Source: Hyphomicrobium_A sp963722495
GTDB lineage: Bacteria; Pseudomonadota; Alphaproteobacteria; Rhizobiales; Hyphomicrobiaceae
Assembly (NCBI GenBank): GCA_963722495.1
Contig: CAVRND010000029.1
Location: 62,001 to 126,000 of the forward strand
Direction of reading: 5' to 3'
DNA: 64,000 nucleotides
Every line of letters starts with the position of its first letter. Positions within the stretch are counted from its first letter, which is position 1. The notes under the pieces were generated by a model, which made no database searches, was not told the origin of the DNA, and saw only the letters and a program-made list of their open reading frames with translations. Shown one piece after another: positions 48,495 through 57,526 of the stretch. Position numbers and translations under genes: made by a program.

Positions 48495-49034
48495 GTGGTG
48501 ACGGATCGTGACGTTCCGGCACCAACTCCCGCAGCGAAGAGAGACCGCGGAGAGACGCGATGTGGCACGGGCCTAGCGCAACGAGGCCGCGGATTCGCTT
48601 CACGGCAGCGATGTGGATCGCATCGTGTTTGCAATGAGCCCTGCCATCCCGGGGCGCGCGTCGGCGTCGTGTGCGTTACGCAGTCGCAAGGCTGCCGGCA
48701 TATGCAAAGCAGTTCTTCTTGTTTGAGTGATCGCTTGGACGAAGTTAGTCGTCGATCCTAGGGGCGATGGCGCAGCTCACTGCGCCTCTTTGGGGAAGCG
48801 GTCGACCAGTCGACCGGCGAGCGGGTCACGACGTGAAGGCATCCTTCGACAACATTATCGACTTCGGCGGTCGGCAGGCGAAGCGCCGCGCGACGGTCGC
48901 GCAGGTGGCAGAGGTGACGTGGCCGAGGCATCCGTTGCCGCATTGGCCTGCGCCGGAGATGGAGACGTCGGTCATCTACCGGCTTCCGGGTTGGATTGCC
49001 GGAGCGGACAACGCCGCCGCCGCGGAGGCCGAGC
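48495..49034. other. 540-base stretch without a convincing gene
   Basis: Several short frames overlap here, none with a recognisable product. A 91-codon frame at 48767-49042 overlaps the start of the XRE gene; its text is arginine-rich and shadow-like. The end of this stretch must hold the XRE gene's promoter. Confidence 0.4.
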
Positions 49035-49682
49035 ATGTCTGATCGCGGCACCAGCTCGGACCTTGGCGAGGACACGCCAGATGCGCCATATGTCCCGGAC
49101 ATCACAACGAAATCTGCAATCGACCTGCCCGCAACCGTAGGCAGCAACCTGCGCCGTTTGCGTGCCCGCATGGGCTATTCGCTCGAGCGGCTTGCCAGCG
49201 TGTCGGGTGTCAGCCGCGGCATGATCGGCCAGATCGAAACGGGGAAGAGCATCCCAACTGTGGGGTTGCTGTCGCGTCTGGCCGAAGCCCTCGACGTCGA
49301 GCTTGTCAGTCTGCTGGTGGCGCAGCAAGCGCCCACAACCACGATCCTGCGCCGCGCGCGCGCCAAGACCATCCAAACGAGCGACGGTAAGTTCACTGCG
49401 CGCGCACTGTCGAAGCGCGACACGCGCGGCGTCGAGTTCTTCGAGTTCTCGATCGCCCGTGCGCACTACGAAGAGGGTGATCGCCGCGCTCCCGGCGTGC
49501 GCGCCCATGTGGTCGTGGCGGCGGGAATCGTGGCCGTGTCGATCGCCGGCGAGCCGGTCGTCACGCTGGCGGCCGGCGACGGCCTCATCTTCGCGGCGGA
49601 CGCCGCACACGGCTATCACAACGTCGGCGACGACGAGGCGACCCTCTACCTCGTCCTCTCTGACGGTGGGGCGCCGGCCTAG
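49035..49682 (+). CDS. XRE-type regulator with C-terminal cupin sensor
   Basis: A 215-residue transcription factor. The helix-turn-helix lies at about 38-95 (NLRRLRARMGYSLERLASVS, GVSRGMIGQIETGKSIPTVG), followed by a cupin domain at about 125-205 (VVTLAAGDGLIFAADAAHGY), which would bind a small ligand. The family controls amino acid, polyamine or carbon metabolism, usually a neighbouring operon; none is evident here. The first 25 residues are acidic and likely disordered. ATG 49035 is the first in frame after the overlap with a shadow frame. Confidence 0.82.
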   Translation: MSDRGTSSDLGEDTPDAPYVPDITTKSAIDLPATVGSNLRRLRARMGYSLERLASVSGVSRGMIGQIETGKSIPTVGLLSRLAEALDVELVSLLVAQQAPTTTILRRARAKTIQTSDGKFTARALSKRDTRGVEFFEFSIARAHYEEGDRRAPGVRAHVVVAAGIVAVSIAGEPVVTLAAGDGLIFAADAAHGYHNVGDDEATLYLVLSDGGAPA

Positions 49683-50584
49683 GCCGTTCGCGTTTCAGGA
49701 CGGCAAGCGCCTCCCAATCCCCAACACCGCATCCGCGGCCGGATCTTCTACCTTCGTAGGCGGCTCAGTTTTGCGGCGTCGACGTATTCGCTATCCTACT
49801 TTGCTGTCCGCCTACTTGGTTGTCACGCGGCCTCTGCGTTTATTGCGTTGGCCCGTATCCAATCCCGTAAGGCGCTGACCGCGAGCTGATACGAAGCGGT
49901 CCTCAAAACGATCTAAAACGGATTTGTCGGCGCTTGCGGCGACCAACGAGTTTCGATCTTCCGGCCGTGACCGTTTGCGATCAATTGCACCGTCGTTCCA
50001 ATAAATAGCACTCGCTATCCGTTTTTATGAGATGCGTGGCCGGGATCGGCCGGGTGCTGGTCGGTGTCGGTCGCGCAGCGATACGCTCTATTGTCTGGCA
50101 TGTCCGTTTTGATCGCCATTTGTCGGTGCCAGGTTCGCGCGATTGGGTCATTTGTTCGCTAAGCCGTTGACGACGCACCAATATGTTGCGCCATAAATCG
50201 CTTGTTTGGGCTTGGCATCTATTAAATTGATCAGGTTTGTGACGCTCCGTTAAATCAATCCAATTATTCGAGTTATTCCCGACGAAAAGAACACAAAAAG
50301 TTTCAGCAGAGAATTGGGCGCTCGCGTTGCGCAAAAGTCGCAGTGGGTCTTTGGCGCTGTGGGCGTGAAAGAAACATCGATTCCATCGAGCATTCCGTAA
50401 ATGCAAGCGTCGCGGTGACGCGGGATTCATATCGCGCTCGCATAAGCACATCATTTCTTCTTCGTTCGACTCGCAAAAACCCATCGCTAGTCATGACCGC
50501 CTTCATCGGGAGCAAACGGAGTTTCCCGGCGATTCAAAACTAAGCGTCGCTTAGTGGCGTAACTGGTAGCGTTAGGAGTACGTG
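49683..50584. other. 902-base gene-free stretch before the porin
   Basis: It is visibly richer in A and T than the flanks, especially 49981-50560. The longest frame, on the minus strand at 49981-50484, has an unlikely Cys-, Met- and Arg-rich text and no ribosome binding site, so I do not call it. Porin genes often have long leaders and small-RNA targets upstream; this part could hold such signals, but none is demonstrated. Confidence 0.45.
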
Positions 50585-51891
50585 ATGTACGGGGGAGTAC
50601 GGGGTAGGACCAACTTCGCGTTGGTTCTGGGAGCTGGTCTGTTTGTGGCCGCTGGGCCGGCACTGGCAGCGGATCTCGGGTCGGATGGTGTTGCCGATCT
50701 TGAGGAGCGCGTCGCCGAGCTCGAGGCGACGACGGCGCGCAAGGGCAACCGCAAGGTATCGCTGACCATCTCGGGCTATGTGAACGAGCAGGTCCAGTGG
50801 TGGGACGACGGCGCTGAGCAGAACGTCTACGTCGGTACCAACGAAAGCGATCAGACGCGGTTGCGCTTCGTCGGCAAGGCGAAGATCGATAAGGACTGGT
50901 CGGCCGGCTACATCATCGAGCTGGGCTTCCGCGGCGCCGGTCAGGGCACGTGGAATGCGAATACGCCCAACGGCACCAACGCCGGTATCAACCTCCGGCA
51001 CAGCGCCTGGTTCGTGGAGAGCAAGACGCTTCGGCAAGATCACCACGGGTCTGACGTCGGCGGCGAACGACAGCATCACCGAGCTGACGGTGGCCAAGAC
51101 GATCACGGTCGAGAAGCCGATCCAGATCTTCACGCCCGAACGCCGGCTTCCAGATCCGCCAGAACGGCGTGACCGGCGGAAACGTGACCTGGGGCCAGCT
51201 GTCCTCGATCCCGCAGGCGGGTGAAGGCGACCGCTACAACGTGGTTCGCTACGATACGCCCGGAGTTTGCTGGCTTCGTCGCCTCTGCGTCCTGGGGCGA
51301 AGACGACCTTTGGGCCGCGGCGCTGCGCTACACAGGCGAGGTGCACGGCTTCAAGCTGGCGGGTGGCATCGGCTACTCGGAGATCAGCGACAAGAACCGC
51401 AACATCTATAGATGCGGATGCGACGAGTCGCCTGGCGAAGGGCAACGAGCTCGGACTTTCGGTCGAGCGCACTGCACATCGAAGCGGCCTGTTCGCGACC
51501 TTCGCTTACGGCCGCGGCAAGGACGACTTGCGGCCTGGCAACAACGTCGACGAGAGCTGGAACATCCAGGCCGGTATCCAGAAGAAGTTCATCCCGCTCG
51601 GCGACGACCACGGTCTATCGGCGAGTACTACGAGGGTGACTTCGGCGCCGCCTACAACGGCGCCACCGGTGTGGCCCGCACGTTCGGTACTGGCTCAGGA
51701 CAACATCATTGGCTCGGATGTCGACGTGTGGGGCCTTGCCGCGGTCCAGAGCATCGAAGCCGCGGCTCTCGACCTCTACATCTCGTACCGCCAGTACTCG
51801 GCGGACATCTACACGGCCGCTTCACCGAATGGCGCTTCGGGCGTCGGATGAATTCCAGACCGTGTTCTCCGGCGCCAAGATCAGCTTCTGA
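50585..51891 (+). CDS. Outer membrane porin, about seven frameshifts
   Basis: A rhizobial-type general porin. The signal peptide (TNFALVLGAGLFVAAGPALA) is followed by a short coiled coil (VADLEERVAELEATTARK) and beta-strands such as VSLTISGYVNEQVQWWDDG, LRFVGKAKIDKDWSAGYIIE, then WNIQAGIQKKFIPLGDD and FQTVFSGAKISF at the end. The last residue is Phe. The frame changes near 51030, 51140, 51262, 51412, 51615, 51695 and 51848; each piece still reads as porin. Six changes fit extra bases and one a lost base. AGGAG stands before the start. I cannot tell poor sequence from recent decay. Confidence 0.8.
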
Positions 51892-52032
51892 TGCTGGTGC
51901 CGCACACTACTTCCTGCTGGGCGACCCTACGACGCCGCGGCAGGACTCGCCTCGATCGGCCGGTCTGCGCAACGCCGGCCGATCGAGGATCCACACAACA
52001 ACTCCGTTGGAATGTCGCGGTGGAGCCATCCT

Positions 52033-52723
52033 ATGGCCAGCTCAGGATTGAAACCGGCGATCGCTTTCTTCCGCCAGCCGGACGCGATCGGCCGCCGGAG
52101 ATAGCCTGCAGAGCCGAACGCGCGCGTGTCGAGGCGTTCGCCGCGCGCAGGCGGCTACGAGATCGTCTATGAATTCGTCCACGCGGGGCTTCGGCCGAGG
52201 AGCTGTTCGACAGTCCCGCCTTCGCGGCGATGCTGGCGCAGCATTGAGGCGAAGAAGACGCTGGCCGTGATCGTCGCCACGGCGACGGCTTTTGCCGACG
52301 ACCCGCTGGTGCAGGCCGTCGGCGCCGCACGGTTCCGCAAGTACGGCGTCGAGCTGCTTGTTGCCGAGCCGTCGCCCGCTCCGCCCGCGATCACCACGTC
52401 GCCGGAGCAGATCGTCGACCATGTGTTCGAGATCAGCGAGCGGTTCGAGGCGCACCTCAGCCGCATGGCCGAACGGCGCCGCGTGAACTTCGGGCCGCAG
52501 CGGCGCAAGAACTACGTCGAGATGTTCCCCGAGGCAGTGAGCCTCGCCAAGAGCCTGCCACCAGCGGAGCCTCAGAGATGGCGTGCGCACATCGTTGCGC
52601 GAGCTGAGCGCCATGCTGGCCCGCCAGGGGCATCTCAACAACGCCGGCAATCCCTATCACCCCGACGAAATTCGCCGGATGATCAAGGGACCCGACCCCA
52701 TGCGGGCGACAGGCACCCACTAG
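52033..52723 (+). pseudogene. Serine recombinase (resolvase family) remnant
   Basis: Pieces in three frames match a resolvase-type recombinase: KPAIAFFRQPDAIG (start), ARVEAFA, GGYEIVYEFVHAG, AEELFDSPAFAAMLAQH, LAVIVATATAFADDPLVQAV, then RRKNYVEMFPEAVSLAKSLP and LARQGHLNNAGNPYHPDEIR to a stop at 52723. The expected Ser nucleophile near the start (YSR in active enzymes) is replaced in FFRQ, so the enzyme is probably dead even if the frame is repaired. Four or more frame changes are needed. It is the only trace of a mobile element seen here. Confidence 0.65.
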
Positions 52724-52968
52724 CGAGCCGCCCCGCGCGAGGCGCGAGCACAGCTGCTGCACGATTATGCGTCAGGGCATCAGTTGGGCCGCTCGCCATC
52801 CGTGGCTTGTCGACGTGAACACCCAATCTCGCCTGCTGCTGCATGCCGACTGCCGATTTTCGAGGCTATCGGCTTTAGTCGGTTTTCGATATCTGAAGTC
52901 CAGCGGCGACGAGCCGCGCTTGGCCGCCAACCGACGCTCTGTCGCGTCCCAGGTCGTGGAGTCTTCGG

Positions 52969-53935
52969 ATGCTGACCACCTATCCCGGCGCAAGAACACC
53001 CATCTTCGGCGATCGATCCGCATGAGACGTGGTGGCTGGACCTTCTCGATCCTACAGCCGAGGAAAAGGCGGCAGCCGAACGCATATGCCGCTTCACGAT
53101 CCCGTCGCGGCAGGAGCTGGGCTCGATCGAAACGTCCAGCCGCATCTCCGAAGACGCCGGGATCCTCTACCTGAGCATGCCGATCGTTTCGACGGCGGGC
53201 GAAGTCGACGAGCCGCCGTCGCCGATCGGCTTCGTGCTGTCGAAGGACTATCTCGTCACCGTCAGGTACACCGCGCTGCGCACGTTCGATGCGGTCGCTG
53301 CAAGGTTTTCGAAGCCCGATGCGCCGCGATCAGGCGTGGAGACGTTCGCGGCCCTGGCCGACGAGATGGTGGACCTGAGCGCGGATGTGCTGGAAGGGAT
53401 TGGCGGCGAACTCGACGCCATCTCGCGATCGATCTTTCCGAAACCGAAGCATAAGCGCCAGCGCCTGGTCGCCAAGTCCAACGACGCTTTGCGCGGCCTG
53501 TTGATCGATGTCGGCAATTTCGGCGAGCGATCGTCGCGGGCCCGCGACATCCTCTTGGGCCTGCAGCGGATCGTTCCGTTTGTCGGCGCGCCGCAACGGG
53601 AGTGGGTTTCCGAGCAGACGCGAGAGCACCTGCGAACGGTGAGCACGGACATCGTCTCGCTGACCGAGTACGAGGAGCACCTGGCCAACAAGGTGCAGTT
53701 CCTCTTGGACGCCGTGCTGGGGCTGATCAACACCAAGCAGAACGACATCTTCACGGTGCTCACCGTCGTGTCGGTGGTCGGCATTCCGCCGACCCTGGTC
53801 GCCAGCATCTACGGCATGAACTTCAAGAACATGCCGGAGCTCAGCTGGGCCTACGGCTATCAGTGGGGCCTGGCGCTCATCGCGCTGAGCACGGTGCTGC
53901 CGATCCTGTGGTTCAAGTGGCGCGGCTGGCTCTAG
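52969..53935 (+). CDS. corA: CorA-family magnesium/cobalt transporter, one frameshift
   Basis: A pentameric inner-membrane ion channel of about 321 residues. The cytoplasmic funnel domain is 1-255 (WWLDLLDPTAEEKAAAERI), and two membrane segments close the chain, the first before the selectivity motif YGMNF and the second ending LWFKWRGWL. An extra base near 53013 breaks the start; repaired, it begins MLTTYPGARTPIFG at 52969 and continues DPHETWWLDLL. The rest is intact. Confidence 0.88.
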
Positions 53936-54051
53936 GCTGGCTCCAGAAGCGCCGGTGCTTCCAGTCGGACTATATTGTGACACATTGGGGAAACACTGGA
54001 GCAACACGGCAAAGGTAGTTTGCCCGCGTTGGGAACGCGGGGAAACGGCCT

Positions 54052-54582
54052 ATGGGATTTCACACGGGCGGATGCCCCTCAACACCCGTCTCCGGGATCG
54101 GTTCGTCGCTGGGCTTGCCCTGGCTGACATCCATCTCCGCTTGCGCCATCGTTTCCCTTGCGCAGACCGGGTTGTCCTCGTACGACCGGCTCCAGCCTGA
54201 TGAAGTCGAGGCGGCCGATCCCGCCGGCCAGCAAAAGGCGGCCACGCTATGGGCGCGCGGCGCCAACTCCTTCGTGGGCAAGACGCGGGTCTCCCCGGTG
54301 GGAGATGCCTACGAACTCGCCTCCTCCTTTGGCAGTGACGTCAGCGAGCTGCTCGTTAAGGGTCCCAATCGATTCCGTACCAAACTGCCGTCCATCCCAA
54401 CTATGCAGCGCGTGAAGTCACTATCCGGCGGAGTGTCCAAATCACCTGCCGGCGACGCTTTCGGACGCGTGGGCGTGACCGAGCTGCTGGTCGGCTCCCT
54501 GGTGCTTGCCTCGGGATGGGCGGACATAGGCCCGCAAGCGGATCAGCAAACGCATACAGAGAATCTCCCATCGATTGGCTAG
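54052..54582 (+). CDS. Hypothetical protein with internal repeat
   Basis: A 176-residue frame with a weakly hydrophobic start (SSLGLPWLTSISACAIVSLA) and two similar segments, SPVGDAYELASSFGSDVSEL and SPAGDAFGRVGVTELLV. I recognise no family. GGGGAAACGG lies before the ATG but spacing is poor. The gene could also be a fragment of something longer, as frames are unreliable here. Confidence 0.4.
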   Translation: MGFHTGGCPSTPVSGIGSSLGLPWLTSISACAIVSLAQTGLSSYDRLQPDEVEAADPAGQQKAATLWARGANSFVGKTRVSPVGDAYELASSFGSDVSELLVKGPNRFRTKLPSIPTMQRVKSLSGGVSKSPAGDAFGRVGVTELLVGSLVLASGWADIGPQADQQTHTENLPSIG

Positions 54583-54668
54583 CGCCGGGCCACGCTAAAC
54601 GTGACTGCCAACGCCTTGGCTCAGACCTCATCGCCCACCCGCAGCAATTAATACACGAGCGCCCGTCT

Positions 54669-55884
54669 ATGGAACAACGACCCGTGATTGCCATTTCGGA
54701 CGAAAAAGAGGTCATCGACCTTGCGCGCGGGCTAAATGCCGAAAAACTTTGGCCCGCAGGTAGCTCACGCACCCATCTGACGAGCATTCCGCTACGACCG
54801 GCGCCCATACTTACCGTCGTCATTCCCACATTCAACGAGTCTGCCAATGTGCCGATCATCATCGAGCGCGTCGCCGTGGCATTGGCGGAAGCTGATTGGG
54901 AGATCATTTTTGTCGACGACGATTCTCCCGAATTCCACATCGACCGTCGCCAAAGGGCTGGGCGAGTTCGACGGACGCGTGCGTTGTATTCGGCGGGTAG
55001 GGCGCCGCGGACTGGCCGGCGCCTGCATAGAAGGTGCGCTATCAAGCCAGGCGCGCTACGTGGCAGTGATGGACGCCGATTTGCAGCACGACGAGCGTCT
55101 GCTGCCGCGGATGCTGGAATTGCTCGACCAAAATCAGGCAGACCTGGTTATCGCGAGCCGCTATATGGCCGGCGGAGCGACGACCGGCCTCTCGTCATCA
55201 CGAAGGTCGATCAGTCGCGTGGCTACTCGATGGGCGCAGAAGCTCATGGGGATTACGGTGCAAGACCCCATGAGCGGCTTCTTCATGGTGCGCCGCGACC
55301 TTCTGGACGCCATCGCCCCGCAACTATCCAACGAGGGATTCAAAATCCTATTCGACATTCTTGTCTCAAGCGGGCGCGGAAAACTTGAAATTGTCGAGCT
55401 TCCATACGCGTTTCTTCCCCGGCTGCATGGTGCGAGCAAGTTTGATGCGCGCAACGCGATCGAGTTCTTCGCGCTCGTGATGTCCAAGCTGAGCCGTAAG
55501 AAAGTGCCGCCGCAGTTCTTCAGTTTTCTTCTTGTCGGCGGGGTGGGGGTTGGAGTTCAGCTTGCCTGTCTTGGGGTCGCCCTGTCGGTCGGACTCGGAT
55601 TTCTCGCCGCCGAGATTGTTGCGACGCTAGCGGCGATGACGAGCAATTTCTTTCTGAACAACGCGCTTACCTACAACGACCGCCGTGTGACCGGGAGGCA
55701 GATTCTCCCCGCACTGCTTAGCTTCTACGCAGTGTGCTCGGTTGGTGCGTTGAGCAATGTCGGCACATCCTCCTGGATCTATGCTCACTATCCCGTCTGG
55801 TGGCTGGCTGGTCTTACCGGGTCGGTGATTGCCGCGCTGTGGAATTTTGTCGGCACCTCCAAGTTCGTATGGAGCAGGGCTTGA
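54669..55884 (+). CDS. GT2 glycosyltransferase with C-terminal GtrA domain, one frameshift
   Basis: A membrane enzyme of about 405 residues of the dolichol-phosphate mannose synthase type. The GT2 core has VVIPTFNESANVPIIIERVA, FVDDDSP, and MDADLQHDERLLPRMLELLD (the DXD-like metal site). The GtrA domain (about 280-405) has four membrane segments and would help flip a lipid-linked sugar. One extra A near 54941 breaks the frame; removal gives DDDSPDSTSTVAKGLGEFDG. It overlaps the next gene by 16 bases, so both act together. Confidence 0.85.
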
Positions 55885-57386
55885 GAACCGCCGAGCCCCA
55901 ACGGCCGGGCAGCACGATCTCTGCGCTGGTCACCGTGACGGTGCTGCTTGTGCTGGTCAGGCTGTGGCTCGACCGCTACCTCGAACTGATGTTCGATGAG
56001 GCATACTACGCGCTCTGGTCCAAGCACTTGGCGTGGGGTTACCTCGATCATCCGCCAATGGTGGCGCTGTGGATTCGCTTGTCGACGTGGCTGTTCGGCG
56101 ATGATGAGTTCGGCATCCGCGCTCTAGGCACGCTGGCAGCAGCGGCTGGTGGAGGGCTCGTTTACCTCCTCTCATCGCGGCTGTTCGAAAATCGTACCGA
56201 AGCAGCGTTCGCCGGCCTGCTGTACTGCGCCATGCTGCTCATCGCCGCCGGCGCCATCATCATCACCCCCGACACACCGCTGCTCTTTTTCTGGTCGATC
56301 GCCATTTACGCGGTGGTTCGGATTTATCGGGACGAGGACTGGCGGTGGTGGGTGGTCGCCGGCGCGGCCATGGGTTTTGCTCTGCAGTCGAAGTACACGG
56401 CGTTGCTGCTCGGAGCGGGCATCGTCTCCTCGATGATTTTCGTTCCGGAAATGCGACGCTGGTGGCGACATCCGGCACCGTACGCGGCGGGTGTGCTGGC
56501 CTTCGCGATCTTCGCCCCGGTTATCGCGTGGAATTACGAGCATGACTGGGCTTCGTTCGCAAAACAGTTCGGTCGTGCTCGAGGCTACGACTTCAGCCTG
56601 CGGTACGTCGGTGAGTTTCTTGGGAGCCAGATCGGCCTTCTGACCCCGTTCGTGTTCGCCCTCGCAGCCGGTGGCATTTGGATTGCACTTCGGGGCACGC
56701 CCGACAAATCAAGCGCGCCGAGTGTCCTGCTGGTATCGCTGATCGGGCCTTCCCTGGTCTATTTCCTGTTCCATAGTCTGCACGCCAGGGTGCAGGGCAA
56801 CTGGATAGCTCCCGCCTATCCGGTGCTCGCCGTCCTGGCGTCGCATGCGGCCTTTCAAGTCAACCAGCTGCACGGGCGTTTCCGATCAGCGATCATGCTT
56901 TCGCGCCGATGCGCCTTACCCGTCGGCTTTGCCGTTGCCGCTATCGCTTACCTGCAGGCTTTCGCCGGCGTGCTTCCCCTCGATCCCGCCAAAGATCCCA
57001 CGGCGCTGATGGTTGGTTGGTCTGGATTGGCCCGGCAGGTCGACGACGTCGCTCGGCGAGAACAGGCGAGTTATGTTCTGACCTCGAGCTACGGACTGAC
57101 GAGTCTGCTGAGCATTTACGCGCCTGATGCAAAGCCCATCATCCAGTTCAACGAGCGGTTACGCTGGATATCGTTCGAACAGCCTCTTGCGGCGCTCTTC
57201 AATCAGCCAGGCCTGTATGTGAGCGAGATCAATAAGGACAAGTCCGCCGAGCTGAAGCGCCGCTTCTCCGAAGTAAGGCTTGTCGGCTCCGCTGTCCGCC
57301 TGCGCGGCACCGAAGTGATCAAGCGGTATGTCATTTATCGGCTCGCACAACCGGTGTCGTCCGTTCTCAACGCGGTTGGGGAGTAG
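55869..57386 (+). CDS. GT39/ArnT-like membrane glycosyltransferase
   Basis: A 505-residue GT-C enzyme with about 11 membrane segments. The catalytic acidic pair lies in the first periplasmic loop (LMFDEAYYALWSKHLAWGYL), as in ArnT and protein mannosyltransferases, and DHPPM follows. It would take sugar from the polyprenyl-linked donor made by the preceding enzyme and add it to lipid A or another envelope target. ATG 55869 lies inside the end of the preceding gene; no frameshift. Confidence 0.85.
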   Translation: MEQGLRTAEPQRPGSTISALVTVTVLLVLVRLWLDRYLELMFDEAYYALWSKHLAWGYLDHPPMVALWIRLSTWLFGDDEFGIRALGTLAAAAGGGLVYLLSSRLFENRTEAAFAGLLYCAMLLIAAGAIIITPDTPLLFFWSIAIYAVVRIYRDEDWRWWVVAGAAMGFALQSKYTALLLGAGIVSSMIFVPEMRRWWRHPAPYAAGVLAFAIFAPVIAWNYEHDWASFAKQFGRARGYDFSLRYVGEFLGSQIGLLTPFVFALAAGGIWIALRGTPDKSSAPSVLLVSLIGPSLVYFLFHSLHARVQGNWIAPAYPVLAVLASHAAFQVNQLHGRFRSAIMLSRRCALPVGFAVAAIAYLQAFAGVLPLDPAKDPTALMVGWSGLARQVDDVARREQASYVLTSSYGLTSLLSIYAPDAKPIIQFNERLRWISFEQPLAALFNQPGLYVSEINKDKSAELKRRFSEVRLVGSAVRLRGTEVIKRYVIYRLAQPVSSVLNAVGE

Positions 57387-57526
57387 CCGCTTTCATTCAC
57401 ACCCCGGGGTCGCTTGCCGCATAAAAGCCTGAAAGTCGAAAAAGTTAGTCGCTGACACCCGCGCCGGTCGACCGCCAGATGCGACGCGGCCTTAATTGCC
57501 ACCCTTGATGCGGCTACTTCGACGTC

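Noticed and set aside
48767..49042. 91-codon frame overlapping the XRE regulator start
   Set aside because: Stop-start overlap is suggestive, but the sequence is shadow-like and there is no ribosome binding site.
49981..50484. Minus-strand frame of 167 codons before the porin
   Set aside because: Odd Cys/Met/Arg-rich text in an AT-rich stretch, no ribosome binding site and no family.
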